This document shows positions 6,790 to 12,173 of a stretch of DNA of 12,173 bases, one piece after another; position 1 is the first letter of the stretch, and every line of letters starts with the position of its first letter. This DNA comes from HK-STAS-PATE-2 sp035906575 (GTDB lineage Bacteria; Patescibacteriota; Patescibacteriia; 2-12-FULL-60-25). The translations under genes and the position numbers were made by a program. The notes under the pieces are model-generated. The model searched no databases and was not told the DNA's origin. It saw only the letters and a list, made by a program, of their open reading frames with translations. The stretch is from positions 1 to 12,173 of the forward strand of contig JAMIEW010000046.1 of assembly GCA_035906575.1 (NCBI GenBank), in the 5' to 3' direction.

Positions 6790-7917
6790 CTATTTTTTAA
6801 GTACCTCCATAACGGTCTGCAACACCGTACGACGCCCCTCACGCTTAATAATGCTACCGATGTTTATTTCCTGTTTAAGCATTGCAAGATCTGAAGAGCT
6901 TGACATTAAACCCAACAAAACAGACCTCCACTCTTCTGGGTTTTTTGGATTGATTCTTACGACACCATTTAGCCCAGTATTCAAGCCTCCTTCAGAAGTG
7001 ATGAGTACGGGGATATTTTCACACAATGCCTCCAAAGCCGCAAAAGAATACGTCTCAGTGACGGAGGGCATCACAAATACATCGTACTGCTTAAGGATCG
7101 TACGCACGTCCTCTGGTGCAACAGGTTCTCGTATACGAATCGCTCCCGAGGCTTTGACCTTGTCTTGATATAACATTCGCTGATCTCCTTCGCCGTAAAC
7201 ATCAAACTGAAAATAAGCACCATTTGCTTCAAGTTCTAACAATACATCAATGAGCATCTCAAGATTTTTCCATTTCAAAAATCGGCCGACATAGACGATC
7301 TTTAGACGATGGTCCTTATCGGGTAAAGTCGCATTCGATCGGATTTTTTCATCCAGACAAGTCAACTGAGCGATGTTTTCGACAACACGAGTCTTAGATT
7401 CAGGCAAAGGTGTTATACGATTTAGAGCTGACTTTAAAAAAACCGAATTTACTATCACAACATCTGCAAGCCAAAAAAACAAACGGTAATTATAACGATA
7501 CAACATAGACACAAACGTATCCCCACGGCCCCAAAATTCGCTCAGTGTTGGCGGATTGTTCATTTTTATCGCCATGTTTTCCCAGTGCTTTTCGCCTCCG
7601 AATCGAATACATAGATGAAACCTCCTAAAAAATCTGAGTATAAGCGCCGGCAAGCCAGCAGATATGATATCCGTACACATGACGATATCTTCACTTGATT
7701 TCACAAGTGAGTTCAGCGACCATAAAAATTTAAAGTATCTGACAGCCCGAAGTGGGTGATTGATACGCACTTCATGAATATCTGATGCTGTACGCCCATA
7801 ACAAACAATATCATAACTGATGCCGGCCTGCTTAGCTTCTTGAATGATACCTAGCGCTGCCGTTGCCGCACCTCCTGTATCGGGCGGATAAATACCCGTG
7901 GCAAGAACAATGCGCAT
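6790..7917 (-). CDS. GT4-family glycosyltransferase, AT-rich
   Basis: A 375-residue GT-B enzyme expected to transfer a sugar from a nucleotide donor to the lipid-linked glycan. The N-terminal domain begins MRIVLATGIYPPDTGGAA, the usual acceptor-side strand and glycine loop. ADVVIVNS (151-158) closes it. The donor domain has KIVYVGRFLKWKNLEML (206-222), FDVYGEGDQ (238-246) and VTETYSFAALEAL (286-298), with the EX7E pair at Glu288 and Glu296. The ATG at 7917 follows the upstream gene's stop by 2 nt; AAAGAG about 9 nt upstream is a weak ribosome site. Hand counts of sampled 60-base lines give 32-48% GC against 43-65% in sampled neighbours, and its codons end more often in A/T. It may be a later acquisition. 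The sugar and linkage cannot be told. Confidence 0.92.
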   Translation of the reverse strand: MRIVLATGIYPPDTGGAATAALGIIQEAKQAGISYDIVCYGRTASDIHEVRINHPLRAVRYFKFLWSLNSLVKSSEDIVMCTDIISAGLPALILRFFRRFHLCIRFGGEKHWENMAIKMNNPPTLSEFWGRGDTFVSMLYRYNYRLFFWLADVVIVNSVFLKSALNRITPLPESKTRVVENIAQLTCLDEKIRSNATLPDKDHRLKIVYVGRFLKWKNLEMLIDVLLELEANGAYFQFDVYGEGDQRMLYQDKVKASGAIRIREPVAPEDVRTILKQYDVFVMPSVTETYSFAALEALCENIPVLITSEGGLNTGLNGVVRINPKNPEEWRSVLLGLMSSSSDLAMLKQEINIGSIIKREGRRTVLQTVMEVLKK

Positions 7918-7919
7918 GA

Positions 7920-9050
7920 TTAGATCTCTTTAAGCATCTGACCAATCCCTTTTGAGATCGACTCCCAATCATAGCCCTTAAGGGCAAGTTCAGCGCCTTG
8001 CTTGATGAGCTTTTCACGCAAACCCGGCTCAGTTTGAATTCGGAGAGCAGCTTTTGCAATAGACTCAGGATCGCGCGGCTGACAAAAGACTCCGGTCTCG
8101 CCGTCGGTTAAAAAATCAGGTATGCCACCAACAGGCGTGCCAATAATAGGCAAACCAGCTGCCATCGCTTCTAAAAACGAATTACCCAATCCTTCTGACA
8201 ACGATGGGCGGCAAAAAATATCACATGCCTTCAAAACGGCTGGCAGTTGATCATGCGAGAGACTACCCAAAAAGACAACACGACCAGTAAGCTGCTTTTG
8301 CTCAGTAAGCACTCTTAACTTATCGCGATCATCGCCATCACCTGCGATAATAAGTTTATACTCTTTTGGTAACGAGGTAAGCGAACGAATCAAATCATCG
8401 GTGCCATTTTTTAACACAAGACGCGATGCGGTCACGATGAGAATATCCTCTTTTGTCACATGCCAATCTGCACGCAATTGAGACAACGTAGAAGGCTCAT
8501 ACGCGGCAGTAAAACGCGCAACATCAACACCATTTGGGATCACCTTAGGTGTCCCTTTAAACCCCATTCTGACCGACCATGTTGCTAAAAAATGACTGAT
8601 GGCCTGAACCGCATTTGCCCGTTCAAAGATCTGTTTGAAAAAACGATGAAACACACCCACGCGTTTAGCAATATAGTCGAGAGGATCCCCTTCTTGAAGG
8701 GTAAGCAGCATCTTTGTCTTTGGACGAACCCACGTATACACCAAGGCAGCAAAGCCGCCATAACTCGCCATCAATGACCAAATAGCCTGCACGTCTTCTT
8801 TTTTTGCGATGCGTAAAGCGCGCAAGACACCAAAAAAAGGCAACAGATATTTATCGACAGGATGACCAAATCCGCAACGATGTACGAGCGTATTACCAAA
8901 ACGCTCAGTACGCTGAAGTCCTGGTTGGATTTTAGCGGTAATCACATGAAACTCCCAATCCGTAAGACGGTCGGTTACCTCTTTCATCGCCACCTCAGCA
9001 CCGCCAACAAGCGGAAAGTATGCCGTAGAAAAAATAAGGACTTTTTTCAT
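7920..9050 (-). CDS. GT4-family glycosyltransferase
   Basis: A 376-residue retaining GT-B glycosyltransferase with textbook GT4 features. MKKVLIFSTAYFPLVGGAE (1-19) holds the N-terminal glycine motif; IPNGVDVARF (171-180) marks the domain hinge. TASRLVLKNGTDDLI (207-221) and LIIAGDGDDRDKL (233-245) form the donor-binding core. RPSLSEGLGNSFLEAMAAGLP (281-301) carries the EX7E pair at Glu286 and Glu294, and GVFCQPRDPE completes the C-terminal region. The length is normal and it has no signal peptide, consistent with action at the cytoplasmic membrane face. It starts at ATG 9050, 2 nt after the decarboxylase stop, without a recognisable ribosome site; 2 nt separate it from the next gene, so these are operon partners. 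Donor and acceptor are not identifiable from sequence. Confidence 0.95.
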   Translation of the reverse strand: MKKVLIFSTAYFPLVGGAEVAMKEVTDRLTDWEFHVITAKIQPGLQRTERFGNTLVHRCGFGHPVDKYLLPFFGVLRALRIAKKEDVQAIWSLMASYGGFAALVYTWVRPKTKMLLTLQEGDPLDYIAKRVGVFHRFFKQIFERANAVQAISHFLATWSVRMGFKGTPKVIPNGVDVARFTAAYEPSTLSQLRADWHVTKEDILIVTASRLVLKNGTDDLIRSLTSLPKEYKLIIAGDGDDRDKLRVLTEQKQLTGRVVFLGSLSHDQLPAVLKACDIFCRPSLSEGLGNSFLEAMAAGLPIIGTPVGGIPDFLTDGETGVFCQPRDPESIAKAALRIQTEPGLREKLIKQGAELALKGYDWESISKGIGQMLKEI

Positions 9051-9052
9051 AG

Positions 9053-9988
9053 TTAGACAACAGTTTTAAAATACTCAATGGTTTTCTTTAATCCATCTGC
9101 CAAGACAACGCGCGGCTCCCAATCGAGCTTTTGTTTTGCAAGTGCGATATCAGGCTTGCGTTGTTTTGGATCATTTTGCACAGCGGGATGATACGTAATC
9201 ACCGACGAGGTATTCGTCTGTGCGACAACCTGCTCAGCGAGCTCTTTAATCGTGAACTCACCCGGATTACCGATATTCACCGGCCCTGTAAAACCATCTT
9301 GTTGCATCATCTTCATCATCCCATTCACAAGATCGTCGACGTATTGAAATGACCGCGTATAAGACCCGTCGCCGTAAATGGTAATATCTTCGCCACGTAA
9401 TGCCTGAACAATAAAGTTTGAAACAACGCGACCATCGTCCATCGCCATGCGAGGGCCATAGGTATTAAAGATACGAATGATACGGATATCTACTCCGAAC
9501 TCGCGGTAATAATCAAAACACAATGTCTCGGCACAACGCTTGCCCTCATCATAACAGGCGCGCTTTGAGATTGGATCGACATTGCCCCAGTACTCTTCGT
9601 GCTGCGGATGGCAGAGCGGATCACCATAGACCTCAGAGGTAGACGCCTGCAAAATGCGAGCGTTCGTTGATTTTGCCAAATCAAGCATTTGAATCATCCC
9701 CATCACATTGGCGCGCACTGTTGCAACAGGATCGTGCTGATAGTGTTTTGGTGAAGCCGGGCAAGCCAAATTAAAAATCCAATCGACTTGGGCAAAAAAC
9801 GGCAAGGTCACATCGCGCTCAACAAAGGTAAAGCGCTCATTCGTCATCAAGTGCGCAATATTTTGTTTTGAGCCCGTAAAGAGGTTATCGAGACAAATAA
9901 CGCTATGCCCCTCGCTGATCAATCGATCACAAAGATGCGAGCCAACAAAGCCCGCCCCACCCGTCACCAATACGCGTTTTGCCGTCAT
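9053..9988 (-). CDS. uxs: UDP-glucuronate decarboxylase (UDP-xylose synthase), extended SDR
   Basis: A 311-residue cytoplasmic NAD-dependent enzyme converting UDP-glucuronate to UDP-xylose. The nucleotide-binding loop is VTGGAGFVGSHL (8-19), with Asp34 at the end of strand 2, favouring NAD over NADP. The family signature is unusually complete: LACPASPKHYQHDPV (74-88), STSEVYGDP (116-124), HPQHEEYWGNVDPI (127-140), YDEGKRCAETL (146-156, with the YxxxK pair Tyr146/Lys150), RIFNTYGPRMAMDDGRVVSN (172-191), and YGDGSYTRSFQYVDDLV (205-221). These separate it from UDP-galactose 4-epimerase and RmlB dehydratase. The start ATG at 9988 puts the Rossmann loop at the usual distance. No Shine-Dalgarno site precedes it; instead a stem-loop ends 13 nt upstream. 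It is the first gene of the minus-strand run, and its product may feed the glycosyltransferases next to it. Confidence 0.93.
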   Translation of the reverse strand: MTAKRVLVTGGAGFVGSHLCDRLISEGHSVICLDNLFTGSKQNIAHLMTNERFTFVERDVTLPFFAQVDWIFNLACPASPKHYQHDPVATVRANVMGMIQMLDLAKSTNARILQASTSEVYGDPLCHPQHEEYWGNVDPISKRACYDEGKRCAETLCFDYYREFGVDIRIIRIFNTYGPRMAMDDGRVVSNFIVQALRGEDITIYGDGSYTRSFQYVDDLVNGMMKMMQQDGFTGPVNIGNPGEFTIKELAEQVVAQTNTSSVITYHPAVQNDPKQRKPDIALAKQKLDWEPRVVLADGLKKTIEYFKTVV

Positions 9989-10001
9989 AATAATGACAAA
10001 A

Positions 10002-10022
10002 CCCTAGCACCTGGTGCTAGGG
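10002..10022 (-). terminator. Perfect stem-loop before the decarboxylase gene (terminator- or attenuator-like)
   Basis: A 9-bp perfect, GC-rich inverted repeat (CCCTAGCAC/GTGCTAGGG) with a 3-nt loop. Reading leftward it is followed by TTTTGTCATTATT and then directly by the ATG at 9988. The T run is short and interrupted, so it would be a weak intrinsic terminator. It could end the ligase transcript, or act as a conditional terminator or RNA structure in the decarboxylase leader. Confidence 0.6.
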
Positions 10023-10031
10023 TCGTCCAAC

Positions 10032-10094
10032 GGCTTTCTCCGCCTTCGCTTCGCTTGGCACCTCTTTCACTTCGTGAAAAAGGGGGTATCGATT
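10032..10094 (+). repeat. Repeat copy A of an inverted repeat pair, with internal palindrome
   Basis: This 63-bp copy begins GGCTTT and ends CGATT. It aligns along its whole length with the reverse complement of 10111-10176. Shared blocks include CGCTTCGCT, CACTTCGTGAA and the end CGATT. Inside, TTTCAC-TTC-GTGAAA (10065-10079) is a perfect small hairpin, extendable on both sides with one mismatch. It looks REP-like or like a decayed miniature element; no transposase is nearby. Confidence 0.75.
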
Positions 10095-10101
10095 GGCGAA
10101 C

Positions 10102-10130
10102 ATTGTATTTAATCGCTATCTCCCTGTTCA
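10102..10130 (-). promoter_or_regulatory. Candidate sigma70-type promoter for the decarboxylase-led gene run
   Basis: Reading leftward, TGAACA (10125-10130, four of six to the -35 consensus) lies exactly 17 bp from TACAAT (10102-10107, five of six to the -10 consensus). The -10 is in the 16-bp centre between the two repeats and the -35 is inside repeat copy B. A start near 10095 would give a leader of roughly 107 nt that carries repeat A and the stem-loop at 10002-10022. It is the best promoter-like match I found in the window; there is no experimental support. Confidence 0.5.
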
Positions 10131-10176
10131 CGAAGTGAAAAGGGATACCCCAGCGAAGCGCAGGGAGGGTAAAGCC
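10111..10176 (-). repeat. Repeat copy B of an inverted repeat pair, with internal palindrome
   Basis: This 66-bp copy on the minus strand is homologous to copy A but about a quarter of positions differ, with a few single-base gaps. It begins immediately after the ligase gene's stop codon. Its inner palindrome is TTCAC-GAA-GTGAA (10127-10139). With copy A it could fold the whole 10032-10176 region into one long hairpin around the 16-bp centre 10095-10110, or into two separate hairpins. Confidence 0.75.
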
Positions 10177-10177
10177 C

Positions 10178-12173
10178 TTAATTTCTCGGTCCGCGATACG
10201 TCCCTGAAGCCACAGGCTGCGTTGGGGTGGTACTTACGGCCGCTGGCGCCGTTGCGGGCGCCTGGGTCGTGGTCGTCGCTGCTGGGGCCGTTAAAATCCG
10301 GGTGTACTCAGCGAAGGTATTAGGATCGATCGCCTTTGCCGCCTCCAAGAACGCGTCTCTCATCTCAAGCTTATTCTCTTGGTGAAAGCGTGCGGCGATT
10401 TGACCGTACTCGGTCGCGCTTAGACGCGGAAAGTAATCGGTATTCGAGAGCTGGGCCACAAATCGGTCAAAGACTTGCTGATTACCACTCTGAATGATGG
10501 CATCGGTTAAGACAATAAGCTCGCGGCCGCTCTGAAAGCGATATGGATAAGTGGCCGTTTGTGATTGCATTAATGCCGCAACACCGCCTTCGATGTCTTT
10601 TTTATCAAAGAGCAAGGTGAGGCCGTAGTTCCAGAACGGTTCGCCGGCTTCTGGGTCGAATTCGGTGACATTCTTTAATACCGTTGCCGCTTCGTCGACA
10701 CGTCCTGCCATGAGGTAAAGACGTGCAACACTAAAGTGTAATTGTTGGCGTTTTGGACTTAGCTTAATCGCTTCTTGATACTGCTCAAGCGATACCTGGC
10801 CTTCTGCCGGTGTCCCAACAAAAGCTTCTTGAGCCAATCTCGCTAAAATGAAGCGTGGGTGGGTATTTGCAGAGTGACGAGCAATTTCTTCTAAGCCAAT
10901 CTCTTTTGCTAATTGATACCCTTCTTGCCAAACAGGTGACTTCACCGCCGCAGGCTGTGCGCCAGCAATCGAGATCAAGTTGCGCGACAAGAGAAAGGAC
11001 TGTTCATCAAGATACGGTGTCCAACCATAATTTCTTGCTTCTTTGGCAAGGTTGATACCCATTTGCGGGTTCGAACTGATGATGCCATTTGATTTTAAGG
11101 CGATGGTCGAAATCTTAAACGGGGTATAAGAGTACGCCCAAACAACAAAGACCATGACAGCAGAAAGCGCACCATAAGCGATCCAAGGAGCCTCGCGGCG
11201 ACCAGCGACTTCTTCTTTGGCTTCTTCTTTAGATTTTTCACCAACAAAGTCTTTATGCGTCGCCCCCACCACCAAAGCAAACAACAAATAACTCATGGTG
11301 AATCCGGCTGGATGGTCGAAGACGAAGAGGTTTTGAACAAAGTACGCGATCGGCAACGAGAACAAGAGCGCGGCAATCGGCAAATCAATCCAACCTTTTT
11401 TGTAGGCACGCCATGACGAATAGAAAATCGCCAAGTAAATAGCCACAAAACCAATAAGACCAAAGAGACCCGTCATCGACATCACGTCGAGCACCGTATT
11501 ATGCGCACGGTCAAACCACGTCTCGTACTGACCAAAACGTAAAGATTGAGGGTTATAATGCTGATTGAAGATAATATGAAAATTATCAAAACCCCAACCC
11601 GTCAACGGACGTTCTTTAAAGCCCTTCCAGGCAATATCCCAAGCGATAAGACGCGTGGTAATAGAAGCTTGAAAATCAACTAAACGATAAAGAGGTGACG
11701 CCTTGATAAACGGCACGTCTTTTGCCAAAAACAATCCTCCATAGCCCAAGCCCATCGCAACGAGACCGCCCAATACCGCGAGCTTATGTTTTTTATTCGT
11801 TGAAAAGACACCGACATAAAAGGTGAATGCCACCAACCCCACCGCTAAGCCCACCAAAGCACCACGTGACTGCGCCAAAAAGAAGGCAATGGTTGCCAAC
11901 GCGGCGATAAATCCGTAGGCCCATTTCCATCCCTTTGAGGTTTCCTTCCACCACAACAAAGCCAAGAAGAACAAGTTAAAAATCTGATAGGCCGCCATGT
12001 AAATTGGATTGTCCACCAAACCACCGACACGAGGACCAGCAGGAAACATGAGCAAGCTCGGATTCAACTTCTGCAACATGGCAACAACTGCCATGAAACC
12101 GGCAATACACACTTCAAAACGCAAGAGCTTCTTCCATTCGTCCCAGGTGCGAATAACACCGGTAATCATCAAG
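10178..12173 (-). CDS. O-antigen ligase/polymerase (Wzy_C) family membrane protein with TPR C-terminus, 5' end cut by window edge
   Basis: The visible 665 codons lack the true start: the frame is open to the right edge and the first in-frame codon is TTG, so the N-terminal membrane helices lie outside. Visible helices are near 22-40, 55-75, 85-100, 104-122, 132-150, 232-252, 264-282, 292-304 and 330-350. Family marks are GGLVDNPIYMAAY (50-62), QSRGALVGLAVG (101-112), RPLTGWGFDNFH (188-199), and the loop WFDRAHNTVLDVMSMTG (219-235), matching the conserved His region of O-antigen ligases. A charged linker (308-326) precedes the last helix. After it, about 435-625 is helical and TPR-like, clearest at ARLYLMAGRVDEAATVL (483-499), then a Thr/Ala/Pro-rich tail (628-656). 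Such proteins transfer or polymerise undecaprenyl-linked glycans outside the membrane. Ligase, polymerase and protein O-oligosaccharyltransferase cannot be told apart here. Confidence 0.9.
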   Translation of the reverse strand, partial: LMITGVIRTWDEWKKLLRFEVCIAGFMAVVAMLQKLNPSLLMFPAGPRVGGLVDNPIYMAAYQIFNLFFLALLWWKETSKGWKWAYGFIAALATIAFFLAQSRGALVGLAVGLVAFTFYVGVFSTNKKHKLAVLGGLVAMGLGYGGLFLAKDVPFIKASPLYRLVDFQASITTRLIAWDIAWKGFKERPLTGWGFDNFHIIFNQHYNPQSLRFGQYETWFDRAHNTVLDVMSMTGLFGLIGFVAIYLAIFYSSWRAYKKGWIDLPIAALLFSLPIAYFVQNLFVFDHPAGFTMSYLLFALVVGATHKDFVGEKSKEEAKEEVAGRREAPWIAYGALSAVMVFVVWAYSYTPFKISTIALKSNGIISSNPQMGINLAKEARNYGWTPYLDEQSFLLSRNLISIAGAQPAAVKSPVWQEGYQLAKEIGLEEIARHSANTHPRFILARLAQEAFVGTPAEGQVSLEQYQEAIKLSPKRQQLHFSVARLYLMAGRVDEAATVLKNVTEFDPEAGEPFWNYGLTLLFDKKDIEGGVAALMQSQTATYPYRFQSGRELIVLTDAIIQSGNQQVFDRFVAQLSNTDYFPRLSATEYGQIAARFHQENKLEMRDAFLEAAKAIDPNTFAEYTRILTAPAATTTTQAPATAPAAVSTTPTQPVASGTYRGPRN

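Noticed and set aside
6851..7168. 105-codon plus-strand open frame opposite the 6790-7917 glycosyltransferase
   Set aside because: It is a shadow of a clear glycosyltransferase gene, with no family-like sequence. The same applies to other opposite-strand frames such as 136-540, 5380-5652 and 8592-8777.
7490..7612. Perfect AGGAGGT seven bases before an ATG on the minus strand, opening a 40-codon frame inside the 6790-7917 gene
   Set aside because: It is out of frame with a well-supported glycosyltransferase, its product shows no recognisable pattern, and other genes here do not use SD sites. Most likely chance, though ribosome profiling could test it.
9053..9988. UDP-glucose 4-epimerase or dTDP-glucose 4,6-dehydratase instead of decarboxylase
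   Set aside because: The ACPASPxHYQxDPV, HPQxxxYWG and GRVVSNF segments together are characteristic of UDP-glucuronate decarboxylases and absent from those relatives.
10032..10176. CRISPR array
   Set aside because: Only two copies, in inverted rather than direct orientation, with a 16-bp centre and imperfect identity; no cas gene is present.
9905..10323. Plus-strand open frames across the repeat-bearing gap
   Set aside because: They run through the palindromic repeats and antisense to the decarboxylase and ligase ends; the translations are low-complexity and unlike any protein I know.

Overview
This window is part of a surface-polysaccharide (O-antigen, capsule or exopolysaccharide) biosynthesis locus. 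Eleven protein-coding genes cover nearly everything, and every intact gene resembles a known glycan-assembly family. The organism is bacterial and uses UGA as a stop (three genes end in TGA), so the recoded UGA-glycine code of Gracilibacteria/Absconditabacteria is excluded. Dense packing, 3'-overlapping genes, mostly absent Shine-Dalgarno sites, moderate GC, and an O-antigen ligase fused to a TPR region are compatible with a Patescibacteria (CPR)-type genome. That placement is a low-confidence guess; no marker gene is present.

Layout. (1) Plus strand, 1-2008: the 3' part of a polyprenyl-phosphate sugar-1-phosphate transferase, which starts the glycan on its lipid carrier, then a Wzx-like flippase 4 nt downstream. 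(2) 1981-3339: two divergently transcribed SAM-dependent methyltransferases separated by only 33 bp. Each overlaps the 3' end of the convergent gene beside it. (3) Minus strand, 9988 down to 3309: six tightly packed genes in transcription order: UDP-glucuronate decarboxylase (UDP-xylose synthase), two GT4 glycosyltransferases, a methyltransferase, a 691-aa fusion of two GT4-like units, and a TylF-type O-methyltransferase. (4) 9989-10177: the only sizeable non-coding gap (189 bp). It holds two diverged ~65-bp repeats in inverted orientation, a good sigma70-like promoter candidate, and a perfect stem-loop just before the decarboxylase gene. (5) Minus strand, 12173 to 10178: an O-antigen ligase/polymerase-family membrane protein with a C-terminal TPR region and a Thr/Ala/Pro-rich tail, cut by the right edge.

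How the genes fit together (inference): the transferase loads the first sugar phosphate onto undecaprenyl phosphate, and the glycosyltransferases extend the unit. The decarboxylase supplies UDP-xylose and four methyltransferases may decorate sugars. The flippase moves the unit outward, and the ligase-family protein polymerises it or transfers it to an acceptor. No UDP-glucose dehydrogenase, Wzz or separate Wzy is visible here.

No clearly new system is evident. The points most worth a second look are the inverted-repeat/promoter/stem-loop leader upstream of the decarboxylase, the double glycosyltransferase with one degenerate EX7E motif, the AT-rich glycosyltransferase at 6790-7917 that looks like a transferred cassette, and the interlocked methyltransferase pair.
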